DNA from: Janthinobacterium aquaticum | Lineage (GTDB): Bacteria; Pseudomonadota; Gammaproteobacteria; Burkholderiales; Burkholderiaceae_D | Direction: 5' to 3' | NCBI RefSeq assembly: GCF_009208565.1 | Contig: NZ_WFLK01000012.1 | Location: forward strand, 124,001 to 188,000 | DNA length: 64,000 nucleotides | Part shown: one piece after another, positions 39,704 through 48,730 of the stretch | Numbering within the stretch: position 1 is the first letter of the stretch | Layout: each line of letters starts with the position of its first letter | Program-made: the position numbers and the translations under genes | Notes under the pieces: generated by a model | What the model was told of the DNA's origin: nothing | The model's database searches: none | What the model saw: the letters and a program-made list of their open reading frames with translations, nothing else

Positions 39704-40647
39704 TGCTGTGCTCGGTAATTATTCCGCTCTATAACAAGGCGCCCTATATCGAGGCGGCGCTGGCCTCGGTGCTGGCGCAAACCCACGCCCAGTGGGAAGT
39801 GGTGGTGGTCGATGACGGTTCGACCGACGCCGGTGCGCAGCGGGTGCTGGCCTGCAGCGATGCACGCGTGCGGCTGGTGCGCCAGCCCAATGGCGGCGTG
39901 TCGCGCGCGCGCAATCGCGGTATTGCCGAAGCCCGTGGCGAATTGATCTGTTTTCTCGATGCCGACGACTGGTACGGCCCGGTGTACCTGGAAACCATGG
40001 TGCGCATGGCGCAGCAGTATCGTGCCGGCGCTTTTTTCGCCTGCGGCTTCGAGCGCATTCCCGATGGCAGCCCGGCCGTGTTGCACTATCAGGGAGCGGC
40101 GCCGCGCGAGACGCAGCTGCTCGACGACTTTTTCGAGCGCCGCCGCCGGGTCGGGCCGTTTTTCTGCACCAACTCGGTTGCCGTCAGGCGCACCGACCTG
40201 CTGCCCTTGCAGCCCTGTTTTCCGGAAGGCGAGTCAGCCGGAGAGGATCAGGATTTGTGGTTTCGCCTGGCCGAACGCCTGAAGCTGGGATTTGCCCCGG
40301 AGAAATTGGTGGCCTACCGCGTCGACGTTGCCGGCAGCCTGTGCGCAGTCGAGGCGGTCGATGTGCTGGCGCCGACCTTCACGCGCCTGGAGCAGCGCGC
40401 GCTGTGCTGGCCGGCGTCCGACCCCATGCGTGCTTCTGCCTTGCGGCTGGTGTCTGACGCGCGCGTGAGCGTGGCGCGGGCCGCGCTTGCGCGAGGACGC
40501 CGCGGTGCGGCGCTGGCCGGACTGCGCCGCGCCGCCAGCGGCGGCATGTCGCGCCACTGGTGGGTGACGCTGGCCCTGTGCTGTGTGCTGCCGACAGCGC
40601 TGGTCATCAAATGGCAAATGTGGCGCGAAAAGAACATTCGCCCCTGA
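39703..40647 (+). CDS. Glycosyltransferase family 2
   Basis: A 314-residue GT-A enzyme. The start SVIIPLYNKAPYIEAALASV is the GT2 nucleotide-sugar binding fold. VVVDDGSTD and NGGVSRARNRGIAEARGELI follow, and the metal-binding DXD-like motif is FLDADDWYG, at about residue 86. GEDQDLWFRLAE carries the catalytic-base ED pair. A single C-terminal hydrophobic stretch (WWVTLALCCVLPTALVI) may anchor it to the membrane. Its ATG overlaps the polymerase stop. Donor and acceptor sugars cannot be told from sequence. Confidence 0.9.
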   Translation: MLCSVIIPLYNKAPYIEAALASVLAQTHAQWEVVVVDDGSTDAGAQRVLACSDARVRLVRQPNGGVSRARNRGIAEARGELICFLDADDWYGPVYLETMVRMAQQYRAGAFFACGFERIPDGSPAVLHYQGAAPRETQLLDDFFERRRRVGPFFCTNSVAVRRTDLLPLQPCFPEGESAGEDQDLWFRLAERLKLGFAPEKLVAYRVDVAGSLCAVEAVDVLAPTFTRLEQRALCWPASDPMRASALRLVSDARVSVARAALARGRRGAALAGLRRAASGGMSRHWWVTLALCCVLPTALVIKWQMWREKNIRP

Positions 40648-40835
40648 TCGACGACTAATATTAATGCTCCTGGGAATACTTTAGGTATATTCTGGCAGTG
40701 CACAAGGAACCGCGGCGCGTTGCACCGCGCTGGCGCAGCAATGGCCGGTACCCCTGGCACCTCGCAAGAAAAGCTGACGCAAAGCATGGGCGACGCCATG
40801 TCAAGACAGCATCCCACCTGATCGTAAATATTAAC

Positions 40836-43076
40836 ATGATACCTATTAAACTCGACAAACATAAGCTGCTTGGCGCAGCGCTGCTGCTTGCATTTTCAGC
40901 ATGTGGTCCAGCCCAGGCAGACTGGGCGCTGGCGACCGATCCGCTGGCCGTGCACACGCTGCCGGACAACCGCCAGATCCAGGCGCAAAATCCGCCCAGC
41001 TTTACCTGGTCGCGTCACCCGCAGTCGCCCGCGTCGTATACGATCGAGGTCAAATCTGGCGGCGCCATCGTCAACACCTTTACCTCGTCGCGCAACTGGT
41101 ATTTGCCATCGAAGAAGTTCGAGGCCGGCACCTACACCTGGCGCGTGCGTCCAAGCAACAGCAAGGAATGGTCGAGCCCGCGCGTGTTTATCATCAACGC
41201 CACCTCCGGCGTATTTGAAGTGCCGGAAAGCGAGACCTTGCGCGCCGCTATCGTCTTGCGGCCGCGTCCGCGCGGACTGGAAGACAACGCCACCTTCTTT
41301 TCCACCTGGAGCGCCGCCAAGCGCGCCGACCGCAGCCAGGTGCTGACCTGGCTGAGCAATGAGGTCAAGCGCAATATGACGGAAATTGCCCCGGTGTCCG
41401 ACGCAGAATGGCCTTTGTCGCCAGGCAAAGTGCGTACGGCCGCCAATGAAGCGCAAAATGCGCGCGTTATTTCCCGCACCAATGTCAGCGCGCGCCAGCT
41501 CGAGGCTGCCTCGCTGCTCTACCGCGTGACGGGCGAACAGCAATACCTGGACGAGGCGCTGCGGCGCGGCGACCTCAACGCGGCGCTGAGCCCGAACGGC
41601 GGCACCAGCTTCGCCAACCATGACCAGGGCAACCGCGCCATTGCGCAAAGCCTGATCAAGGCGGTCGACAACCTCGGCAGTGCACTCGATGCGCCGCGCC
41701 GCGCCAGGTGGCTGGAAATGGTGCGCGTACGCACCAATGCGATGTACGCGGACCTGGCGGCGCAGACCGGGCGCCTCGATCAATATCCGTACGACTCGCA
41801 TGCCGCCAGCAATATCGGTTTCCTGGCGCTGATATCGACGCTGTCACTGGGCGACATTCCCGAGGCCAAGGACTGGTTCGACTTTTCGTTCCGCGCCTTT
41901 GTCAGCTCCTACAGCGTCTGGAGCGGTCCGGAAGGCGGCTTTGCCAACGGTACCGCGTATGCTGAATACGAGGCTGACTATGCCTTGCAGATCTGGCCGG
42001 CACTGGCGCACGCCACCAAGGTCGACCTGTTTACCAAGCCGTGGGCGCGTGGCTTCCTTGATTACCTGATGCATTTCGTGCCGCCTGGCTCGCAAACGCA
42101 TGTGTTTGGCGATGGCCATGAAACAGCGCCTGAAATGCGCATGATGAAGGGCTTTGCCGCCCATTTCGCCACCCCGGCCGCAGCCTGGTATTTCAAGAAT
42201 CTGGACCGTACCGACGACTCGCTGGCTACGTTGCAGGCGCAGTATCCGCTGCCGGTGACCACGGTGGCCGCTGCTGCGCCGCCGGTCAATTCCACCTATT
42301 ACCCCAGCATCGGCTGGTCGGCCATGCATAGCGACATCGGCAATGCACAGCGTACCTCGGTGTATTTCAAATCGAGCCCCTACGGTTCGTTCAACCACAG
42401 CCATGGCGACCAGAACGGCTTCGTGCTGGCCAGCGCTGGCGTGCCCTTGCTGACCGAGGCCGGCTGGTATGACTGGTACGATTCGCCGATGTGGAGCACC
42501 TGGTATCGTCATACCCGGGCCCACAATGCCCTGACGTTCGACGGCGGCCAGGGCCAGCTGGTCGATGGTTACGAAGAAACCATGGCGCGCAACGGTCGCA
42601 TCACCGCCTTCGTGCCCAAGGCAACAGTCGACTATGTTGCCGGCGACGCGACGCTGGCCTATGGCGGCCAGCTCAAGTCGGCGCTGCGCAAGCTGTGGTA
42701 TCTGCGCACCGTCGACGCAGTCGTGGTGCAGGACCAGGTGAGTTCGGACACGCCGCGCGTCTTCGAATGGAACTTCCATACGTACGCGCCGATTGTGGCC
42801 GACGCCGGCGGCGCGCTGTCGGTGACCAACCAGGGCCGCAAGGTGTGTATCGTGCAAGTCAGCGACGGTGCGCGCTTCGAGCGGCGCGCAGGTCCGCCGC
42901 CGCAGGCCGGCACGTATGAGGAACACGGCGTGTTCGTGAAGTCGGCGGCAGCGCTGAGCGGTGAATTCCTGACCGTGCTCGATGTGGGCTGCAAGAAGCC
43001 GGTCATCAAGCTGGGCAGCAACGGCACGGCCCGCACCTTAAGCGTGGGCAAGCAGGTTGTAACCTTGCCCAACTGA
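40836..43076 (+). CDS. Exported heparinase II/III-like (alginate lyase-like) polysaccharide lyase
   Basis: A 746-residue protein with signal peptide (LLGAALLLAFSACGPAQA), possibly a lipoprotein because of FSAC. An N-terminal beta-sandwich binds sugar-like folds (NPPSFTWSRHPQSPASYTIE). A helical toroid follows (about residues 170-470), then a heparinase II/III-like beta domain. Likely catalytic residues are in SFNHSHGDQNGFVLASAG and RHTRAHNALTFDG. Lyases in such loci trim or release the polymer in the periplasm. The start at 40836 is the ATG before the signal peptide; the frame opens earlier at 40698 but without sense. A strong terminator follows. Confidence 0.86.
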   Translation: MIPIKLDKHKLLGAALLLAFSACGPAQADWALATDPLAVHTLPDNRQIQAQNPPSFTWSRHPQSPASYTIEVKSGGAIVNTFTSSRNWYLPSKKFEAGTYTWRVRPSNSKEWSSPRVFIINATSGVFEVPESETLRAAIVLRPRPRGLEDNATFFSTWSAAKRADRSQVLTWLSNEVKRNMTEIAPVSDAEWPLSPGKVRTAANEAQNARVISRTNVSARQLEAASLLYRVTGEQQYLDEALRRGDLNAALSPNGGTSFANHDQGNRAIAQSLIKAVDNLGSALDAPRRARWLEMVRVRTNAMYADLAAQTGRLDQYPYDSHAASNIGFLALISTLSLGDIPEAKDWFDFSFRAFVSSYSVWSGPEGGFANGTAYAEYEADYALQIWPALAHATKVDLFTKPWARGFLDYLMHFVPPGSQTHVFGDGHETAPEMRMMKGFAAHFATPAAAWYFKNLDRTDDSLATLQAQYPLPVTTVAAAAPPVNSTYYPSIGWSAMHSDIGNAQRTSVYFKSSPYGSFNHSHGDQNGFVLASAGVPLLTEAGWYDWYDSPMWSTWYRHTRAHNALTFDGGQGQLVDGYEETMARNGRITAFVPKATVDYVAGDATLAYGGQLKSALRKLWYLRTVDAVVVQDQVSSDTPRVFEWNFHTYAPIVADAGGALSVTNQGRKVCIVQVSDGARFERRAGPPPQAGTYEEHGVFVKSAAALSGEFLTVLDVGCKKPVIKLGSNGTARTLSVGKQVVTLPN

Positions 43077-43090
43077 TCATATTGATTGAA

Positions 43091-43124
43091 AAAAACCGCT
43101 GTCGTTGCGACAGCGGTTTTTTTT
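43091..43124. terminator. Rho-independent terminator after the lyase gene
   Basis: CCGCTGTCG (43096-43104) and CGACAGCGG (43108-43116) pair perfectly around TTG. An A-run lies on the left and eight T on the right, so it can work in both directions. It separates the forward lyase gene from the convergent glycosyltransferase. Confidence 0.9.
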
Positions 43125-43168
43125 CGCCCGGCCTTTAAAAAGCGTGGTGCGTCCAATGTCCGGGGCGC

Positions 43169-44161
43169 TCAGGGCGCCAGCAGGAAACGTTCGACTTCCT
43201 GCCCTGGTCCTTCCGATTGTTCCAGCCGCGCTGCAGCGCGCGACACCTGTTCGGCCAGCTGTGCGCGGAAATGCGGGTCGCACAAGGCGCGGCGCAAGCC
43301 TTCGCGCATGGCCAGGCTGTCGCCGGCGGCCACGAAGCCGGCATAGTCGGCTCCCAGGTAGGCTTCGATCGCTTCGTGGCGCGTGGCGATCAGCGGTTTG
43401 CCATTGCGCAGCACCCGCAGCACCACGCTTTGCCCACATGCCTCACCCTGGCTTTTGAGCGGCATGGCCACCACCCGGCTGCGCGCCAGCAGGATTTCAA
43501 ACTGCGCCTCGGGCAGGTCCAGGTGTACGCTGGTGCGCGTCGGGTCTTGCGCTGCAATCTGGTTTTGCGCCGACGCCACGATGACCAGGTGGGCGTCCAG
43601 CGGGCGCGCCGCCTCCAGCAGCAAATCATAATCGCGGTTGGAAAAGCCGCCGGCAAAGATGCTGCCGTCGTCGTGCCGTTGGGCCGCCGTGGCGGCGCCG
43701 TCCAGCTGCTGGCGCCACAGATGGAAATGCACGGCGGCAGGGGCAATGCCCACTGTCTCGGTCAGGTTGCGTTTTTCGCCTTCGGAAAAGGCGATAAACT
43801 CCAGGCCGGGAAAATTGAGCAGGCGCCAGGCGCGGTTGACCACGCTGCGTGCGCGTGCGCCATGCACGAAGCAACCCATGACCAGCAGGCGCTGCGGCCG
43901 CGGCAGCAGACCCATGCGTATCAGCGCCAGCACCGGCAGCGCCTGCCAGCCGACAACCAGCAGGCGGTCCTGCGTGCGCCACAAAGTGCGCAGGCGCAGC
44001 AGCGACGGCGACAGCATGGCGCCCAGAATGGCGCGCTTGCTGCGCATCACTGGGAGCGCAGCGTCGCCTGGGCCGATATTGGTTATGCGCGCGCCGGCGG
44101 CGGCCAGATGCTCGACGATATCGCGGTAGGTTCCCGTTTCCGACAACAGAACATGTATCAT
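43169..44161 (-). CDS. Glycosyltransferase, GT-B fold, on the opposite strand
   Basis: A 330-residue protein on the minus strand. The pattern is weakly like group 1 glycosyltransferases: GWQALPVLALIRMG, FIAFSEGEKRNLTETVGI for the acceptor domain, and SIFAGGFSNRDYDLLLEAA for the start of the donor domain. LVIVASAQNQ follows, then ACGQSVVLRVLRNGKPLIATRHEAIEAYL, which holds the usual place of the donor-binding helix. AGGGTG lies 9 bp before the ATG. It is the only cluster gene read in reverse. Sugar specificity is unknown. Confidence 0.8.
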   Translation of the reverse strand: MIHVLLSETGTYRDIVEHLAAAGARITNIGPGDAALPVMRSKRAILGAMLSPSLLRLRTLWRTQDRLLVVGWQALPVLALIRMGLLPRPQRLLVMGCFVHGARARSVVNRAWRLLNFPGLEFIAFSEGEKRNLTETVGIAPAAVHFHLWRQQLDGAATAAQRHDDGSIFAGGFSNRDYDLLLEAARPLDAHLVIVASAQNQIAAQDPTRTSVHLDLPEAQFEILLARSRVVAMPLKSQGEACGQSVVLRVLRNGKPLIATRHEAIEAYLGADYAGFVAAGDSLAMREGLRRALCDPHFRAQLAEQVSRAAARLEQSEGPGQEVERFLLAP

Positions 44162-44398
44162 CGTTGCACCCTGTTAAAAATGTATATTATCGCATTAAAC
44201 CGCCACGCGGCAGGGTCATGGCGCTGGATGTTTTAATGCTAGCAAGCATATGTTTATTGCAATATTGAAGGAGTTTCTATCGACATGATATTGATGCAAT
44301 TCATGTAATGTAATTAATTATTTCGTAAGGGCATGATATGCTGCGTGGCATGCGTGCCGATTGCCGCTCGCTGACCGTTGACCCCTACTGAACCGCCT
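44162..44398. other. Divergent promoter region of two glycosyltransferase genes
   Basis: About 237 bp of AT-rich DNA between divergent starts. The stretch at 44180-44193 gives a -10-like ATAATATAC on the minus strand. On the plus strand AAGGAG (44268-44273) precedes a very short frame, 44285-44308 (seven codons, MILMQFM). I do not call this a gene. Confidence 0.45.
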
Positions 44399-45610
44399 AT
44401 GCCGCTGAAGATTTTGCAACTGGTGCCGGAAAGCCTGCCCACGTTTCGCCCCGATGTGGCGGTGCTGTTCGGCAAATATCTGCCGCGCCATGGCGTCGAG
44501 TGCGATATGGTTGGCATGCCTTCGACGTTGCCGCCGCAGCAGCAAGGCTACCGTTCGGTATGCAGCGGACGCTTCCTGCGCAGCCGGCTGCTGCGTGAGC
44601 TCGCTTTCCAGTGGCGCTGCCTGCGCGCCCTGTTGCGTGCGCGCCGCGCCAGCTGCGACGCCATCCAGGTGCGCGACATGGTGCCCACCGGCCTGCTGGC
44701 GCTGCTGGTGGCGCGCCTGAAGGGCATACCGTTCTATTACTGGGTTTCCTACCTGATCAGCGAAGGACGCATCGAGCGCGCCCGCAGCAGCCTTGCGCAG
44801 CGCCCCTCGCTGCGCGCGCGGCTGGTGCTGTACAAGGGCCTGAGCGAGCAGTGGCTGCTGTACAACATCGTCTTGCCGCGCGCCAGCCATGTATTCGTGC
44901 AAAGCGAGGCCATGCTGCGCATGATGCAGTCGCGCGGCATTGCCGCCGGGCGCCTGACGGCCGTGCCGATGGGGGTCGACATGGAGGTGCTGCAGGCGCA
45001 GGCTATTGCGCCTGTGCGCCCGGCTGGCTGGGAGCGCACCCCGTTGCTGGCCTACCTGGGCACGCTGGACCAGTCGCGCCAGCTTGAACGCCTGCTCGAT
45101 GCCTTGCTGCTGGTGCGCCGCCAGGTGCCCGACGCCTGCCTGTTGCTCATAGGCGCCTCCGATACGCCATCCGATGTCGATGCGCTGCTGGCCTGCGCGC
45201 GCCGCGCCGGTCTTGCCGATGCCGTGCGCGTAACGGGCTGGCTGCCGTCGAGCCAGGCCTGGCCCTTGCTTGCCGGCGCCGACGCTGCCCTGTCGTATAT
45301 CCCCCGCGGCGTCCTGTTCGATGTCAGCTCCCCCACCAAGCTGCTGGAATACCTGGCCCTGGGCATGCCGGCCGTCGGCAATGACAGCCCGGACCAGGCC
45401 GAAGTGCTGGCGGCCAGCGACGCCGGCTGGCTGACGGCCAGTGAGCCGGCCGCGATGGCTGCGGCTATGGTAGCGATCCTGTCCGATGTACCGGCTGCGC
45501 GCGCCCGTGCCCGGGCCGGTGCCGCCTATATCGAGGCGCATCGCAGCTACCGCGTACTGGCGCAGGCGCTGGCGCAACGCTATGCGCAGCTGCGCGATGC
45601 AGTGCGCTGA
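44399..45610 (+). CDS. Glycosyltransferase family 4
   Basis: A 403-residue GT-B enzyme. The N-terminal acceptor domain begins MPLKILQLVPESLPTFRPDV and includes IQVRDMVPTGLLALLVARL. The donor domain has PLLAYLGTLDQSRQLERLLDAL, CLLLIGASDTPSDV, VRVTGWLPSSQAWPLLAGAD and the donor-binding block SSPTKLLEYLALGMPAVGND. The last carries the E of the EX7E-like motif. The ATG at 44399 starts the conserved N-terminus; a TTG at 44378 is possible, but neither has a clear ribosome site. Confidence 0.88.
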   Translation: MPLKILQLVPESLPTFRPDVAVLFGKYLPRHGVECDMVGMPSTLPPQQQGYRSVCSGRFLRSRLLRELAFQWRCLRALLRARRASCDAIQVRDMVPTGLLALLVARLKGIPFYYWVSYLISEGRIERARSSLAQRPSLRARLVLYKGLSEQWLLYNIVLPRASHVFVQSEAMLRMMQSRGIAAGRLTAVPMGVDMEVLQAQAIAPVRPAGWERTPLLAYLGTLDQSRQLERLLDALLLVRRQVPDACLLLIGASDTPSDVDALLACARRAGLADAVRVTGWLPSSQAWPLLAGADAALSYIPRGVLFDVSSPTKLLEYLALGMPAVGNDSPDQAEVLAASDAGWLTASEPAAMAAAMVAILSDVPAARARARAGAAYIEAHRSYRVLAQALAQRYAQLRDAVR

Positions 45611-45735
45611 CGCAGCGGCCTGGGCGCTGGGGCAGGTGGATTATCTACAGAGAAAGATGTTGTCAGAATCGGCGCGATGCAGAAAAATATGCGAGCAGGC
45701 GTCTTAATTGCAAATGTATAACATATAATGTAAAT

Positions 45736-46830
45736 ATGACTACGATAATGCTGCTCGGTCCTGCGCTTCACGCGGTAAGCGGGGTAACCACTCACTTGAA
45801 TCAACTCTTTCACAGCTCGCTGGCGCGCGACCACCAGCTGGTGCACTTCCAGGTGGGCAGCGAAGGGCGCAAGGAGTCGCGCCTGAGCAAGCTGCTGCGT
45901 TTTGCCGCCAGCCCGCTGCAGTTCGTGCAGGCCGTGCGCAGGCAGCGTCCGCAGATCGTGCATATCAATACCTCGATGGAGTGGCGCAGCTACTGGCGCG
46001 ATATCGTGTATCTGGCGCTGGCCAAGGCGATGGGCAAGCGGGTCGTGTACCAGGTGCACGGCGGCGCCTTGCCGCAGGTTTTCTTCCAGGGCAGGCCGCT
46101 GTTGACAGGGCTGCTGCGGCGCGTGCTGCGGGCGGCCGATTCGGTGGTGCTGCTGGCCCAGTGCGAACTGCAGGGCTATCGCAGTTTCGATCCGGCGCTG
46201 TCGCTTGAAGTGATCCCGAACGCGATCGAGGCGGGCGCTGACGACGGCGCCAGGCCGCTGGCGCCTGCGCGCCCGCTGGCGCTGGCGTATGTGGGGCGGC
46301 TGGCTGAAAACAAGGGCTTGCTCGACCTGCTCGACGCGCTGCAGCTGGTACGCGCGGCAGGCGTGCATGTCAGCCTGTCGCTGGCCGGCAGCGGACCGCT
46401 GGAGGCGACCTTGCGCGCGCGCATCGCCACGCTGGGCCTGCAGCAGGAGGTGCGTTTGCTGGGGCCGGTTTTTGGCGCTGAAAAAGACGCGGTCTGGCGT
46501 GATGCCGACCTGTTCTGCTTTCCCACCTATCACCAGGAAGGCCTGCCGTACGCGCTGCTTGAAAGCATGGCGGCGCGCACGCCGGTGCTGGTCTGCCCGG
46601 TGGGGGCGATTGCCGACGTGATGCAGGACGGCGTGCATGGCGTGTTCCTGCCGCCACGCGACCCGCAGGCGCTGGCCGACGCCATCGTGCGTCTCGATGC
46701 AGACCGTGCGCTGTTGCAGCGCATGGGACAAGCTTGCCGCGAGCGAATTGAAAGCGCCTATACCGTCGAACGGCTGGCGCAGGATTTCCGCCGTCTCTAC
46801 CATACCCTGCTGGCCTCGCCGGTGGCCTGA
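45736..46830 (+). CDS. Glycosyltransferase family 4
   Basis: A 364-residue GT-B enzyme. The start MLLGPALHAVSGVTTHLNQL holds the usual glycine-rich acceptor loop. VVYQVHGGALPQVFFQG follows, then SLEVIPNAIEAG, LALAYVGRLAENKGLLDLLD and LAGSGPLEATL. The donor site is TYHQEGLPYALLESMAARTP with the EX7E pair (QEG..LLE). A -10-like TATAAT at 45724-45729 ends 6 bp before the ATG and no ribosome site is seen, so the mRNA may be leaderless. The asnB-like gene follows after 23 bp. Confidence 0.9.
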   Translation: MTTIMLLGPALHAVSGVTTHLNQLFHSSLARDHQLVHFQVGSEGRKESRLSKLLRFAASPLQFVQAVRRQRPQIVHINTSMEWRSYWRDIVYLALAKAMGKRVVYQVHGGALPQVFFQGRPLLTGLLRRVLRAADSVVLLAQCELQGYRSFDPALSLEVIPNAIEAGADDGARPLAPARPLALAYVGRLAENKGLLDLLDALQLVRAAGVHVSLSLAGSGPLEATLRARIATLGLQQEVRLLGPVFGAEKDAVWRDADLFCFPTYHQEGLPYALLESMAARTPVLVCPVGAIADVMQDGVHGVFLPPRDPQALADAIVRLDADRALLQRMGQACRERIESAYTVERLAQDFRRLYHTLLASPVA

Positions 46831-46853
46831 ACCGTTTTTTAAAGCGAGATCTT

Positions 46854-48722
46854 ATGTGCGGCATAGCCGGTTTGATTTTTCCCTCGGCCGTGACGGGCCA
46901 GCTGGCAGCGCTCGAGGTTATGGGGCGTGCCATTGCCCACCGCGGGCCGGACGATACCGGCGTGCTGCAGGCAACGACCCTCGATGGCGCCTGGCAGGTA
47001 GGGCTGCTGCACCGGCGCCTGTCGATCATCGATATCGCCACCGGCCACCAGCCGCTGGGCAACGCGGCCGGCGATGTGCAGATCATCTTCAACGGCGAGA
47101 TCTATAACTTCCAGCCGCTGCGCGAGGAACTGATCGCGCTGGGCTACCAGTTCCGCACCGCCTCCGACACCGAAACCATCGTGCACGCCTATGTGCAGTG
47201 GGGTGAAGACTGCGTGCAGCATTTTCGCGGCATGTTTGCTTTTGCCATCTGGGACGCGCGCCACAACCGCGTGTTCATGGCGCGCGATCCGTTCGGCAAG
47301 AAGCCGCTGTTTTTGTGGCAACAGGACGGCAAGCTGGCGTTTGCCTCCGAGATCAAGGCCATCCTGGCGCTGCCTGGCGTGGGTGAGCACGCAAGCGCCA
47401 ATCAGGCGGCCATCTGGGACTATTTTGCCTACCGCTATGCGCCTGGCCCGGCCACGCTGTTCGAAGGCATCAGAAAACTCGCGCCCGGTTCCACCGCCAC
47501 CTGGGAAAACGGCGTGCTGCGCGAGCGCGTGTATTACACGCCGCCCGACAGCCGCCCGCGCGTGGCTGCGCCGCTGCCGGCCGACCCGGTCGCCACCTTT
47601 CTCGACAAGCTCGATGAATCGGTGCGCATCCGCATGATTTCCGACGTGCCGTTCGGCGCCTTTCTGTCCGGCGGCATCGATTCGTCGGCGGTGGTGGCGC
47701 TGATGTCGCGCCATGCCGGCGTGCCGGTCAAGACCTTTTCGGTCGGCTTTCGCGAGGGCGGCTTCAGCGAACTGGCTTACGCGGCCGATATTGCGCGCCA
47801 GTTCGGCACCGAACACCACGAGCTGGAAGTATCGGTCGACCAGGTGATCGCGCTGCTGCCCGACCTGGTGCGCTTTCGTGATGCACCGGTGGCCGAGCCG
47901 TCCGATATTCCGATCTATCTGCTGGCGAAAGAATCGCGCAAGACGGTCAAGATGGTGCTGACCGGCGAAGGCTCCGATGAGATTCTCGGCGGCTATCCCA
48001 AGCATGTGTACGAGCGCTATGCCGGCCACTACCAGTTGCTGCCGGGGGCATTGCGGCGCGGCCTGATCGAGCCGGCCATCGGCGCCTTGCCGTATCGTTT
48101 TCGCCGCGCCAAGACGGCCATCGTCAACCTGGGACTGGACGATTTTGACGAGCGCATGCCGCGCTGGTTCGGCATGATGTCGGACCAGGAGCGCGCGCGC
48201 CTGGTGGCCATGCCGGCGCCGGCGCGCACGCGCGAGGCGGGCCTCAGTTGTGGCGAAGGCAGTGCGCTGCGCCGCATCCTGTGCTTCGACCAGCTGAGCT
48301 GGCTGCCCGACAACCTGCTCGAACGCGGCGACCGCATGACCATGGCCGCCTCGCTCGAAGCGCGCATGCCGTTCATGGACCATGAGCTGGCGGCCTATGT
48401 ATCGAGCCTGCCCGACGACTACCGCGTACGTGGTCGTACCACCAAATGGATCTTGCGCGAGGCGATGAAACAGCTGCTGCCGCAGGCGATCCTGGCGCGG
48501 CCGAAAGTGGGTTTCCGCGTGCCGGTCAACGAGTGGTTCCGCGGGCCGATGAAAGACTATCTGTATGAGCACCTGACGGGCGCCTCGTCGCGCACGCGCC
48601 ACTACTACCATGCCGATGCGCTGCAACAGGTGCTGGCCGAGCATGTCCAGGGACGGCAGAACCACGAAAAGCTGTTGTGGAGTTTGCTGACGCTGGAAAT
48701 CTGGCATCGCCAGTATCTGTGA
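46854..48722 (+). CDS. asnB: Asparagine synthase-like glutamine amidotransferase of the polysaccharide locus
   Basis: A 622-residue protein. The N-terminal glutamine amidotransferase domain begins MCGIAGLIF with the catalytic Cys2 exposed after Met removal. RGPDDTG, HRRLSIID, FNGEIYNF and SDTETIVHAY follow. The synthase domain has the ATP-pyrophosphatase loop FLSGGIDSSAVVALM at about residue 270, GEGSDEILGGYPKH, and LERGDRMTMAASLEARMPF. Versions of AsnB are regular members of exosortase-linked loci (amidotransferase 1). There they may amidate a sugar acid or another component rather than make free asparagine. This role is inference, but a uronic-acid pathway is coded beside it. Confidence 0.92.
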   Translation: MCGIAGLIFPSAVTGQLAALEVMGRAIAHRGPDDTGVLQATTLDGAWQVGLLHRRLSIIDIATGHQPLGNAAGDVQIIFNGEIYNFQPLREELIALGYQFRTASDTETIVHAYVQWGEDCVQHFRGMFAFAIWDARHNRVFMARDPFGKKPLFLWQQDGKLAFASEIKAILALPGVGEHASANQAAIWDYFAYRYAPGPATLFEGIRKLAPGSTATWENGVLRERVYYTPPDSRPRVAAPLPADPVATFLDKLDESVRIRMISDVPFGAFLSGGIDSSAVVALMSRHAGVPVKTFSVGFREGGFSELAYAADIARQFGTEHHELEVSVDQVIALLPDLVRFRDAPVAEPSDIPIYLLAKESRKTVKMVLTGEGSDEILGGYPKHVYERYAGHYQLLPGALRRGLIEPAIGALPYRFRRAKTAIVNLGLDDFDERMPRWFGMMSDQERARLVAMPAPARTREAGLSCGEGSALRRILCFDQLSWLPDNLLERGDRMTMAASLEARMPFMDHELAAYVSSLPDDYRVRGRTTKWILREAMKQLLPQAILARPKVGFRVPVNEWFRGPMKDYLYEHLTGASSRTRHYYHADALQQVLAEHVQGRQNHEKLLWSLLTLEIWHRQYL

Positions 48723-48730
48723 GGATGGCG

